From Tritrichomonas musculus (lineage: Eukaryota > Parabasalia > Tritrichomonadida > Tritrichomonadidae), in assembly GCA_039105265.1 (NCBI GenBank), contig JAPFFF010000004.1, forward strand, positions 6,739,501 through 6,803,500: DNA of 64,000 nt. The letters run 5' to 3'. Below the pieces are notes generated by a model that saw nothing but the letters and a program-made list of their open reading frames with translations, was not told where the DNA came from and searched no databases. The position numbers were made by a program, and so were the translations under genes. Positions 30,583 to 39,858 of the stretch are shown here, in pieces (within the stretch, counting starts at the first letter, position 1; each line of letters starts with the position of its first letter).

Positions 30583-33500
30583 TTATAATGCGTCATCAGA
30601 AGAGTTTGCAAATTTATTCTTTCTTTTCACAACAACGACAACCACCACAATTATCACAATGACAACAATAACAGCAACAACAACTCCAATGATTATTCCT
30701 GTTTTACTTGAACTTTTCTTGCCTCCTTCTTCTTGAGAAGAAGTGAAAGCAACCAATTGACGATTGTTATTTTCAGTTCTACATTCAACTTTATTAAAGC
30801 CAGTTCCATCAAGACTAACAGGTTTGATCCAGGAGTCACAGTCAGGGAAATCATCCTTTGCTGAAGAAGCAATTGTGAATTTTTGCTCTTCCAACAATGA
30901 ATCATAATTCAAAGATTTTTGGGCAGAAAGCAATGAAATTGAAACAGGAGGCTTTCCAATCTTTCCTGTTATTGGCACTCTATATTGCAATGAAGGTGAA
31001 TAAGCAATATTCAAATTAGAAGCTCCGGACAAATCCACATTATTCAATGACATAGCAGCATTCAAACCGATGTCAATTTTATTAGTGACATCAACATTTT
31101 TAATTGTAGATTCAGCTCCTTCATTAATAGTGACAGTTTTTACTTTAGCTGCTCTTTTACTTGCAGCATCAAATGCCATATTGAGAGCAGATTCGCCGAA
31201 CATATTCAAGTTATTAAAAGCGATGTTTTTCAACTGTTGTTTAATGTTTATGTTCATTTTTTCAGTATGAGACACAGTTATTTCATTGACAGTTATTTCT
31301 TCAATGTTGTTGTTTGCATCGATATTCAAAGTTCCACTTCCTTTCACATTCATTTGAATGTTTTCTTGGTTGACTTTGATTGATGCTGCATTATTTTCAG
31401 AATCAAGTTTGATACCGAATTTTGCATCAGTTTGAGCAACATCAACAACTTGGTTGTTGTTATTGATTGAAATGTACAAGTTTTCACTTCCATTTCCAAT
31501 AATTTGAATTTTATCAGTAACAACTTCTGACTCGTATTCTGTTTGGCTATTTGAAGGAATGTGTGTTGTATCAATGACACCGTTTTCATCAGGTTTAATT
31601 TCTTCAATTTCATGTGGTTCTGGTGTCTTAATGACTGGTGTTGGTGTTGGTGTTTCAGTTGGATGTGGTGATTGACTTGGTGACTCAGTTGGTGGTAATG
31701 TTGGCTCTGGTCTTGGTGTTGGAGGCATGGAAACAGGCAGTTCTTCAGAAGTTGATTTAAGATCATCTCCTTGAAGAATCATGAATGAATCGACATTGTA
31801 TTTAGATGAAGAAGAAGCACCTTGAAGAATTACTTCATGTTCTCCTTCAGGAAGGTTTTTAATTGTACAGACACAAGGACCATTATCATTTGGTTCTCCA
31901 TTCAGGTCAATTATATCTCGCAAAACTCCATCAACATGAACATGATAAGTTCCATAACCTTGTGATTTCCTTGAGTTGATTGCGAGTCCAGTTCCGGTGA
32001 ATTTAAAGACAACTTTAGATGATTCGCCATCAGATTCATAAGAATTTCCAAATGTGGATATCGGACTAACAACTTTCTTCCAGCCATTATAAAGAGTAAC
32101 ACGATCATCATCCATTGAAACAAGTGTTCCTTTATATTCATTAGAAAATTGAAGATATCTAAATACAACAAAACGTTTCGGATCACCTCCTTTTCCATTA
32201 GTTACATTCAATTGATAATAACGAATTGTTTGTGACTCAAAAGTAGCTTCAACATTGTGATTTCTAACTTCAGCGCCCGCAACTTCGTATATCAATTTAA
32301 GATCATCTTTATCAACACCTGCATAAAGCTTAAAATGAGTTGGCTGATATTGCCATTGACCTTGTGTAGCACCATAAATAGTCATCTTGTTTGCTTGTAT
32401 TTCTTTGCCAAGATCGACTAATATCATAAATGGATTCGTGTCAGTAACAAATCCCCCATTTGTGTGAATAATGTTAGTATCATCATCATCAAATAAGTTT
32501 TCTATGTTAAAGTTTGGATCAGGATATTTTACATAATTTGAAGCAAGAAGTGTTCCTTTAATTGGATATTGTGTTGTTCTTGTTTGGCTCCAAACTTTAG
32601 GATAAAAGTCCTTAGAATAGAAGATTGGATCAGCTTCATATCTAATTGAACGAGCACTTGTTAGATCAGTAACAGATGATGATACTTCTCCATTATCATC
32701 GTATTTATCTAAGCCAATTTTAGAGAAAAGTCTTCGTGCTGTGTTTTGCATTTTATGACAAACAACGAACTTGAAATAGACCCATTGAGGAGCAGCAAAT
32801 TCCTTATGGACAAAGATTTCTTCATGATCCGTATAATATCTTTCATCTGCACATTCAAACAAGACTTTGCATCCTAGTTCATAAGTTTTTCCACCATCAT
32901 AAGATAAGTACAAAACACCCAAGTTTCTGCACATTAAAGCAATTCTATATTTGCCAGCTTGAACTTCAAATTTACCTTGTAAAACACTGATTCTATTTTG
33001 TGGATTGATTGCACTGGTGACCATTATTTGGGTATTCAAGCCACCTTGAGTTGCATTGTTCAAAATTGTTACTTGGCTTGTTGCATTCTTAAAGCCACTG
33101 TTGTATTCGGCAATTGGATCATCAGGAATGTATGGAAATGTGTAAATTGTTCTATCAAGCTTGTCTCTTCCTTTGCCGTCTTTTTCAACAAGTGTTCCTG
33201 TTTGTTGAAGCTCAACATAGATCTGAATGTCATCAATTGCAAAGTTAGGATCATTGTCTTTTTTAAGACCAATTGTGAATGTCATTTCACCAGATAAAAC
33301 ATTGTCTTCATCAGGAGAGTAAACATAAACATTTTCACTTTGCTTAGTAAGTGTCCCATGTTCTGGATTTGTGAAACTTTTGATTGTGTAAGAGAATCCT
33401 CTTGGTACAACCATTTGCTTTGTAAAGTTCAATAATTTGTTTTCCCCTTTTTTGATTAAGAAAGGATACATTGTTCTCATCCAATTGTACTTACCTTTGA

Positions 33501-35244
33501 TCTTGTATCCAATACCAGTTTGGTATCTGCAAGCAATTGGAATGAAGTTCTTAAAGTTCTTGTCTTTGTACTTGTCAACTTCAGTTTGCTGAAGATTAAA
33601 TTGAGTAGTATTGTAAACATTTCTAATAAAGTAAGTAAAGTCAAGTTCTGTTATGTTTGTCCATGTACTGTACCACAACTCAAGACTTTTTCCCTTCTCT
33701 TTGTTTACTGCTTTGATGAGCATGTCTTGACCAAAGCAATGCAGGAAAATAGCAAAGAAAGAAAGATGATAATCAAGAACATTATTTGTCGCTTTATTTA
33801 AGACCCATGAAGCTGACGTGTAAAGGTTCCAAGAGTCACCAGTAGGCTCGCTTTCTTCAGATCTTCTTTGGGAAACTTTGCTGAAGAGACTGTACGAAAT
33901 AAGAGTAACTAGGTTGTTCGATGTCTCGCCATCATTTGGAATTCCATAATCTCTCTGGAAGTGGTGGTGATACTCATGATGTGGCCCCCAGGTATCGCAT
34001 GATGAATCTTGCAAGCAGTCCTTGTATGACGTTGAATAAGCAAACCAATATAAAGGACAGTTCGTTGTCGCTCTACTCCCAAAGGCAACAGCTCCTCCAG
34101 CTGCAATAAAAGGCTCGTACATCATGTTCACTGAAATTGAGGCTGGAAAACCATCTGGCACTTGACTTGAAACACTTGTTACTTTTTGCCAGTAAATAGC
34201 AGCATCATAACAAGCGTCATAGTCAAGAGTTTCAACCATTTTTCTCGGACCTGAATGCATAATTCCGTTTTGCCAAATTTCAAGGTCAAAGTAAGGTGAA
34301 CTTGATTTCTTGTTTTCTAAGAATTCTTCAGGCGTGGTGTAGCCTAGTACATAATGCCAGTATCGGACTGCTCCGGAAATTATAACCGTAAAATCATAAA
34401 TTGTTGAGTCTTTGTTTTTGATATAAATGGGGCCCCCCAAAAAAGATCCGATATAGAATATGTAATCATCACCTTCTTCATAAACGGGTTTTAGGGATGG
34501 TGAAAGTTTAAAGAGATTGGCGATGATTGGCATACGAGGAAATCCGGGGCCACCTTTCCACTCATTATTTGCATCTCCATTATTGAGTATGGGGCCAATT
34601 GATACATACAATTGGCCAATACGCTGTAAGTCGTTCTTGCTAATTCTAACTGAAATAGGTTCGCCTGGTGGTGCATATAATCCAGTAATTGAAAATACAT
34701 TATGTCGAGGTCTATAAGTGAGCCTCTTTTTAATGGCAGGTTCATCGTCAGAAACATTACCAAGGAAATTTCCAACTGCTGCTAAATGCTTGTATAACTT
34801 TCTATCAGATCCATTTGAATATTTGACTTTTTCACCTTTAAGATATAAATACCCATCTTTATCAAAAATGTCATACGTACCTTTAAGTTTTTGAGTAGTA
34901 TTAGCGGTAATATAACGTGATTCTTCAAGAACTAAGTCTTGCTCTTCTGGAGTTAAATGAGGGTCTTGATCAAATAGTGGAAGGCGATCAGCAGGCAAAA
35001 TATTTTCACTTTTTAATTCTGGTTTTGGAGCTCTTGCAACTTCACCTAAATACTCGAAAAAGTATCCAACTCGGCCAATGCATTTATAAGACTTGCTATA
35101 AAGCTTGTCTGAATCAGTAATAATGTCTGTCACTGAAAAAACTAATGAAGATAAAAGGAAAAGCATCAATAAGATCTTTTTTAAATATGAACCCTTTTTT
35201 TGAAAGATTTTTTTTCTTGAACTTTTACTAAAATTTTCATTCAA
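30583..35244 (-). CDS. Membrane-anchored M60-like (enhancin-type) metallopeptidase, 1553 aa
   Basis: N-terminal hydrophobic segment (about 21-38) serves as signal sequence. The M60-like catalytic region (about 160-540) carries the gluzincin motif HEYHH with H423 and H427 as zinc ligands, E424 catalytic, and E440 (NDGE) as likely third ligand, matching HExxH(8-28)E of Peptidase_M60. Then follow beta-rich linker domains, an F5/8 type C/CBM32-like domain (about 895-1035), a second carbohydrate-binding-like sandwich (about 1045-1165, with GTGLAINSRKSQGYGTYHVHVDG), a Pro/Thr-rich mucin-like stalk (about 1178-1230), a repetitive beta domain, and a C-terminal TM helix (about 1513-1538) with a short basic tail KRKNKFANSSDDAL. 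The family is known in trichomonads and mucosal bacteria and acts on host glycoproteins such as mucins. Predicted: a surface ectoenzyme. The ATG is 5' of the signal sequence and the only plausible start. Confidence 0.92.
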   Translation of the reverse strand: MNENFSKSSRKKIFQKKGSYLKKILLMLFLLSSLVFSVTDIITDSDKLYSKSYKCIGRVGYFFEYLGEVARAPKPELKSENILPADRLPLFDQDPHLTPEEQDLVLEESRYITANTTQKLKGTYDIFDKDGYLYLKGEKVKYSNGSDRKLYKHLAAVGNFLGNVSDDEPAIKKRLTYRPRHNVFSITGLYAPPGEPISVRISKNDLQRIGQLYVSIGPILNNGDANNEWKGGPGFPRMPIIANLFKLSPSLKPVYEEGDDYIFYIGSFLGGPIYIKNKDSTIYDFTVIISGAVRYWHYVLGYTTPEEFLENKKSSSPYFDLEIWQNGIMHSGPRKMVETLDYDACYDAAIYWQKVTSVSSQVPDGFPASISVNMMYEPFIAAGGAVAFGSRATTNCPLYWFAYSTSYKDCLQDSSCDTWGPHHEYHHHFQRDYGIPNDGETSNNLVTLISYSLFSKVSQRRSEESEPTGDSWNLYTSASWVLNKATNNVLDYHLSFFAIFLHCFGQDMLIKAVNKEKGKSLELWYSTWTNITELDFTYFIRNVYNTTQFNLQQTEVDKYKDKNFKNFIPIACRYQTGIGYKIKGKYNWMRTMYPFLIKKGENKLLNFTKQMVVPRGFSYTIKSFTNPEHGTLTKQSENVYVYSPDEDNVLSGEMTFTIGLKKDNDPNFAIDDIQIYVELQQTGTLVEKDGKGRDKLDRTIYTFPYIPDDPIAEYNSGFKNATSQVTILNNATQGGLNTQIMVTSAINPQNRISVLQGKFEVQAGKYRIALMCRNLGVLYLSYDGGKTYELGCKVLFECADERYYTDHEEIFVHKEFAAPQWVYFKFVVCHKMQNTARRLFSKIGLDKYDDNGEVSSSVTDLTSARSIRYEADPIFYSKDFYPKVWSQTRTTQYPIKGTLLASNYVKYPDPNFNIENLFDDDDTNIIHTNGGFVTDTNPFMILVDLGKEIQANKMTIYGATQGQWQYQPTHFKLYAGVDKDDLKLIYEVAGAEVRNHNVEATFESQTIRYYQLNVTNGKGGDPKRFVVFRYLQFSNEYKGTLVSMDDDRVTLYNGWKKVVSPISTFGNSYESDGESSKVVFKFTGTGLAINSRKSQGYGTYHVHVDGVLRDIIDLNGEPNDNGPCVCTIKNLPEGEHEVILQGASSSSKYNVDSFMILQGDDLKSTSEELPVSMPPTPRPEPTLPPTESPSQSPHPTETPTPTPVIKTPEPHEIEEIKPDENGVIDTTHIPSNSQTEYESEVVTDKIQIIGNGSENLYISINNNNQVVDVAQTDAKFGIKLDSENNAASIKVNQENIQMNVKGSGTLNIDANNNIEEITVNEITVSHTEKMNINIKQQLKNIAFNNLNMFGESALNMAFDAASKRAAKVKTVTINEGAESTIKNVDVTNKIDIGLNAAMSLNNVDLSGASNLNIAYSPSLQYRVPITGKIGKPPVSISLLSAQKSLNYDSLLEEQKFTIASSAKDDFPDCDSWIKPVSLDGTGFNKVECRTENNNRQLVAFTSSQEEGGKKSSSKTGIIIGVVVAVIVVIVIIVVVVVVVKRKNKFANSSDDAL

Positions 35245-36304
35245 TTAACTCAAAAATACTTTACAAATTGAGAAGTATTGAAATGTTATTTTACAGTCAT
35301 CCGATCAGTGGTATTGTCTCACAAAAACTAAAAAGTTTTAGTATTTTTTTTTGTTGATAAATTTACATTTTTAATTATAATTTTTTATTTTATAAAGATA
35401 GGATTTGATTATTTTTTTATTTAATAATATTTTGAATTATCTTCTCACAAAAAGTTATAAATTTTCTCACATTATAAATGTGAAATTTATATATCTTATT
35501 CATTGTTTGACTATTTATTTATTCATTATTCAAATACAAGTTCTTTTCCTCAAGTCTCATGGGTTTATTTTACCTGTTATTTCAATTAATATGAATTTCA
35601 AATAAATCTTCAACCTTACTATTTTTTAGAGGTTTTTTATACGTTTTTTGTATCTTCTCATTGGACAGACTATTGTATCTTCTCAATAATCCTTTTCACT
35701 AATTGAGGAAGCTAACAATTCAACAGAAAAGTTGAATTGATTCAAAAATTTTTTCACTAAAAAATCAAAAATTCTAAATAATTACTCACAATTTATTTGA
35801 AAAATTGAATATAGACAAATTTTAATCGCTATGATAAAGTATGAAATCATATTTTTAAGCAAAATATTAAAGATAAAATTAACTATCTTTAAATAATGAT
35901 TTTTTCGTATTTATTTGGTGGAAATTTGGATAATGAATATCCACATGATCGCTGTCCATAACAAAATATTGGAGTAATAGATTCGTAATTAAGTACCATA
36001 TGCAAATTGAACTGCCTCTATTGTTTTGATATAGAATCTTGATTAGTTGAAAGTAATACCTGCAAAAATCATTAAAAATAGTATTTTAATGACATAAAAT
36101 AAATATATTCCAACTCATTTATAAATGAATTAATCAGTTCAAAAAGTTGGTAGATCTAAAAAAGGTCATCCTTAAATAAATACTAATATTCTCTATATAA
36201 TTCAAGTTTTAAATCAAGTTACTTTAAGAAGAAAATTTGACCTGTATTATGTCAATTTAAATGTCAATTGAATCATTTTGGTTCAATGAAGATTAATTCT
36301 CATA
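35245..36304. other. Intergenic, upstream of the M60-like gene
   Basis: About 1 kb of AT-rich sequence with no supported gene; contains the promoter side of the M60-like gene. No clear Inr was identified. Confidence 0.4.
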
Positions 36305-36662
36305 TACCCTTCTCCCATATAATTTCGCACAAGGGTAATTTTATAAAAGGGTAATTTATATAGAAAAAAGTACGTTTATTTTTATAATATTACAAGAAAA
36401 TGATTTATTTGGGGAAGTTTTTGAGATCGTGAAATATAAACGAAATATGTTTATATATCCTTATTAAAGAATGATTGCACAAATTTTCATCGAAATTCGT
36501 TAACCTCGATTTTCGTGATATTTAATTATGTCTTCATTCATTAAATTTCAATGCACAATCTCTTTATATTGAATTTAAAATCCAAATACTATTATACATT
36601 TATGCTAATTATATTTATTCTTTTAAAATTACCCTTGTGCGAAATTATGTGGGAAAAGGGTA
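36305..36662. mobile_element. Short TA-flanked MITE (~0.35 kb)
   Basis: Inverted repeats of about 38-40 bp with few mismatches: CCCTTCTCCCATATAATTTC... from 36307 and the mirrored copy ending at 36660. TA on both sides (36305-36306 and 36661-36662) fits a TA target duplication. The inner part of each end contains ACAAGGGTAATTTTA. No coding capacity. Its CCCTT ends differ from the other TIR families here. Confidence 0.85.
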
Positions 36663-37089
36663 TTTCTATGAAGGTAGGGAAAATATCTTGTAAACTAACG
36701 ATTATTGTAAAAGGTAGTGTAAAATGTCCTTTAATTCAATCTACCAAAAAGTTCGAAAAATTTTGTTACGCTAAAAGATCGATCTTTTATTTAAGATGAG
36801 CTTTATAAAATAATCATATGAATACTAAATTTGACGAGATATCTCTTTAAAGAAACAAAAAATCTCTTTATGAACTAAAAATTTTATTTTTTTAAGTAAT
36901 TATATAATTAGATATCTTTGTATTTATAAAAAAATCAAAATCATCCATTTGAATAATTTATAAAGAAATATACTATTTAGATTATCATTTCTGATTCTTT
37001 ATATTTACTAACAATAGAGTTAACACGCTATTATAAGATTTTCACCATTCCTTCACAAAAAATTGACAGAAATAATTCAATTTTTTCTA
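36663..37089. other. Spacer upstream of the lipase gene
   Basis: AT-rich, no gene supported. Confidence 0.35.
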
Positions 37090-37103
37090 TCATTATTATT
37101 ATT
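37090..37103 (+). promoter_or_regulatory. Inr-like element of the LCAT-like gene
   Basis: TCATTATTATTATT lies about 22 nt before the ATG. It fits the trichomonad initiator consensus TCA(+1)Y(T/A), in which the A is the transcription start. Confidence 0.5.
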
Positions 37104-37112
37104 TGCTTTAAT

Positions 37113-38237
37113 ATGTTTTTTGTTTTTTTCTCACTTTCTTTTTCATTAAAACCAATATACTTAATCCCTGGCTTTACTGGAGGTGCTCTTTACGCTACAA
37201 TCACCAAACCCAAACAATACCCTGAATGTCCAACTCTTCATCATTATCAATTTTTCCCAATAAATAAGAGTTTTCTCCAACAATATCCCAAATGTCTCGG
37301 CAATCTCTTTTCAACGATATATGACTCCCATCATAACCGAATATCCTCATTACCTGGCATTCATATAGAATCTGATTCTTTTGGAAATGTCTCGTCATTT
37401 GCCTCATTAGCCAAAGTTGTCGACCATCTAATTTCCCAAGGATATGTCGTCAATGAAACTCTCTTTGGTGTCCCGTATGACTGGGTCCATTATTATCCAG
37501 GAACGATTGAAATCTTCACAAAATTGAAAAGTCATATTGAGAGCTTATTTGGTCAGAGAGGTGAAAAAGTTATTCTTTTTGGGCATTCAATGGGATCCCA
37601 TTTAGTTCGTCTTTTCTTCACGAACTTCACAGATTCTGCCTGGACTGACAAATATATTGATCGAGTTATTTTGAATGCTCCAGCCTTTTACGGTTGTTCC
37701 GACTTAGTTGAGCGTGTGATCACAGGCATTCTAGATGATGAAGGAGAGGCCAATCCTGGCATTGCCTATTCGATTCGTCATATGCCTTCGGTTTTTCTAC
37801 TTTTTGAGAACTTTAATATAAATAGAGAAAAAATTGTTTTTGTCAGCGATCATAGGGACGGTGTCCATCCTTACGAGACACACAAATATCTGCATCAAGT
37901 TAAGTTGCTAGATGATTTGTCGATGAAAATATTTTCTGTTATCCAACCGTCACTTTTTGAAAAACCGTCAGAAATTCCAGTGAAGACTCTCTTGTTTTAC
38001 AACTCAGGATTGCCAACACCAGTGGCGTTCAATGAGACAACTCTTCTCAGAATTAATGGAAATGGTGACGGTTTTTGCGAATCTGATATTATTGAGAAGT
38101 TATGTGGTCAGTGGAATCACACTCAGTGCGTTAATTGGAAATCAAATGATCAAAGATTTAATCACGTAAAAATGCTCTCAACAAGAGAAGAACTTAATAT
38201 GATATCAAAGTTTATTAGTGATAAAGACGATTTATAA
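37113..38237 (+). CDS. LCAT/PDAT-like alpha/beta-hydrolase (phospholipase or acyltransferase), 374 aa
   Basis: A short hydrophobic signal sequence (about 1-16) precedes the family's opening motif PIYLIPGFTGG. Then come FGVPYDWVHYYPG (YDWR-type motif), the nucleophile elbow GHSMGS with S159, the acid motif NGNGDGFC with D319, and the catalytic His in FNHVKML (H351). The order and spacing match lecithin:cholesterol acyltransferase-like enzymes, including trichomonad phospholipases of this family. Length is close to the family norm. Expected role: hydrolysis or transfer of phospholipid acyl chains in the secretory pathway, lysosome or outside the cell. Possible N-glycosylation sites are present (NETL, NETT, NHTQ). 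Start chosen by the signal peptide and the Inr 22 nt upstream. Confidence 0.9.
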   Translation: MFFVFFSLSFSLKPIYLIPGFTGGALYATITKPKQYPECPTLHHYQFFPINKSFLQQYPKCLGNLFSTIYDSHHNRISSLPGIHIESDSFGNVSSFASLAKVVDHLISQGYVVNETLFGVPYDWVHYYPGTIEIFTKLKSHIESLFGQRGEKVILFGHSMGSHLVRLFFTNFTDSAWTDKYIDRVILNAPAFYGCSDLVERVITGILDDEGEANPGIAYSIRHMPSVFLLFENFNINREKIVFVSDHRDGVHPYETHKYLHQVKLLDDLSMKIFSVIQPSLFEKPSEIPVKTLLFYNSGLPTPVAFNETTLLRINGNGDGFCESDIIEKLCGQWNHTQCVNWKSNDQRFNHVKMLSTREELNMISKFISDKDDL

Positions 38238-38299
38238 AATTCTCAATAATTAATGAACATCATTCTTTTTATTTTTCATGTTTTTTATTTTTTCTATTT

Positions 38300-38874
38300 T
38301 TTTATAGAAAAGTTTTGCTGCTTTTATTCATGTAATTTGGTGCTGAAAAAATGCTCAAAACATATCCATCATGAATCCATTTAAATCCTTCCTTTTCATA
38401 ATTACGTGAACGAACAATGAAGCCATGTCTTTCATCATCATTTCTCTTGACTAATCAATTGTTATATAAGAAAGACAATGTCTAATTTTTGCCAAAAAGG
38501 TAGCTTGGTTCTTTTCTTTCTCGTTCAAAATTTGTCACGCCATCATAAAGATACAAACAAAGCAAATCTTGTAAAGGACTATTATCATCAAATTTTTTAC
38601 GATTTAAATGATTAATTTGCCTAATGAAGTCTATTTTTGGACTTAGTCCGCTGTGAACACAGAAAATTTTTCTATCAATAGCCACTGCAATCGGAAAAAA
38701 GTCAAAAGCATCATTAATAAGATACCAAATACCCATATTGTTATAAATTTCCATACATTTATGATATAAACCATACATACTATTCATATATCTGGTATCA
38801 TGATAACCTTTAAGAAGATATAATTGATTTGGATATTTTATTATGATTTTCAAAAAAACCTTTTTTTTACTCAT
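38300..38874 (-). pseudogene. Decayed PP2A-type Ser/Thr phosphatase
   Basis: The 130-codon frame 38482-38874 begins inside the catalytic domain: YPNQLYLLKGYHDTRYMNSM corresponds to the RYPNQ..LLRGNHESR signature, with NH-E changed to YH-D. IWYLINDAFDFFPIAVAIDR and KIFCVHSGLSP follow, the latter being the well-kept CVHGGLSP motif. The frame then loses the WSDP box. Downstream in other frames are RNYEKEGFKW and SIFSAPNYMNKSS, matching the family's terminal EGY..W and SAPNY motifs. The metal-binding GDxHG and GDxVDRG motifs are missing. With the key loop residues changed and the reading broken, it is a dead copy. Confidence 0.8.
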
Positions 38875-38929
38875 TGAAACAGTTTTAATTGCTAATGATT
38901 AAAGTATCATATTGTTATAAATCATGTAT

Positions 38930-39076
38930 TCAATCTAAATCATCAATCTGTTTTTGATCTTTTAATTTATTTTGTAAAACTTTTTGCGCCCGACGATAAA
39001 GATCCCATTTATTACTTGAATGAAAGCAACTGCAACAATCAAAAAAGACGTTAATTATTATAAAGTTTATCTGCAT
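38930..39076 (-). CDS. 48-codon frame, possible gene 3' end
   Basis: A short frame with protein-like composition: hydrophobic start, then FDCCSCFHSSNKWDLYRRAQ followed by a charged helix ending KDQKQIDDLD. The CCSC cluster and helix look like the C-terminus of a real protein, but no family is recognised and no upstream exon is visible. It could be a fragment. Confidence 0.3.
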   Translation of the reverse strand: MQINFIIINVFFDCCSCFHSSNKWDLYRRAQKVLQNKLKDQKQIDDLD

Positions 39077-39153
39077 TTTAAATCTAATTTTATGTAAAAT
39101 CAAATTATTATAAAGTTTAATAAAATAATTTTTTTGATGTTATCTTATAAGGC

Positions 39154-39540
39154 ATGGATTTATCTTCAATATTACACGAAACACGAGAGAAGTTGAAAGC
39201 GGAATTGAAGATGGGCACACCGACGGTTATGAAAAAGAAATTTCTTAATGCACTAAAATGCCATCAGTTTATTAAATAGGTGCCACGATACGTCGTATCA
39301 GATGGATCTAAAATTCCTTCGACAGCTTCTTCAACAATCATTTCATGAAACCAATTTTGGATTACTTGTTTTAGTTTCTTCTATTGATTTGGTTTCTTTT
39401 TTCTCTGTTGTGCCATCATTATTTATGACTTTTGTAGACTGTTTTATTGTATAGGAATCAATTGGGCCAATGTTAAGGTCTGCTTTAAATTCATCACTAA
39501 CATTATCTGCCATTTCTTGATTACCTTTTTTAAATAATTA
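39154..39540. other. Gene fragments on both strands, unrecognised
   Basis: Plus strand: a 41-codon frame (39154-39279) opening MDLSSILHETREKLKAELKM. Minus strand: a frame from about 39513 (MADNVSDEFKADLNIGPID...) that later changes frame into IVEEAVEGILDPSDTTYRG near 39290-39345. Both read as real protein pieces with relatively high GC, probably remnants of decayed genes; neither family is known to me. Confidence 0.3.
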
Positions 39541-39745
39541 AAATATGCTATGATTTTATTTTTCATTAAGGTGTAAATTCAAAAAAAAGTTTCACATCAG
39601 GTGATTTCTGCAAATTACACTTCCTAATTACAAATTGTTTATTTTTTCGTTATTTGCGAAAATGAAAAGTCATTTGCAAAATGATATACTTACTTATAGA
39701 TATTTGTTTTCAACTTAAAAAAGAAAATGAATTATGTATTGTTTT
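39541..39745. other. Spacer upstream of the kinase-Sel1 gene
   Basis: AT-rich without features up to the CAAGACA motif cluster. Confidence 0.3.
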
Positions 39746-39808
39746 ATAAAAACAAGACATTTGATATCAATATCTAATTTTGTCTTGTTTTTTATAAAAA
39801 ACAAGACA
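39746..39808 (+). promoter_or_regulatory. Three CAAGACA-type motifs upstream of the kinase-Sel1 gene
   Basis: ATAAAAACAAGACA (39746-39759), an inverted copy TGTCTTGTTTTTTATA (39781-39796) and ATAAAAAACAAGACA (39794-39808) cluster 50-113 bp before the ATG. The inverted and third copies could pair as a hairpin in DNA or RNA. The same 14-mer occurs before the ART gene (4784-4797). A shared regulatory element is a reasonable inference; function untested. Confidence 0.45.
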
Positions 39809-39858
39809 TTCAAAAATTGAATACTTTTGGAAATTAAAATCAATTTTTGATTGACAAT

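Noticed and set aside
31350-34775. Gln/His/Leu-rich frames opposite or within the M60-like gene
   Set aside because: They mirror codon use of the real gene and have no domains.
36551-36799. 82-codon frame overlapping the MITE
   Set aside because: Begins inside the MITE and crosses its terminal repeat; composition random.
39154-39279. 41-codon frame as a full gene
   Set aside because: Too short, no promoter motif beyond chance, and an overlapping coding-like frame on the other strand; listed only as a fragment.
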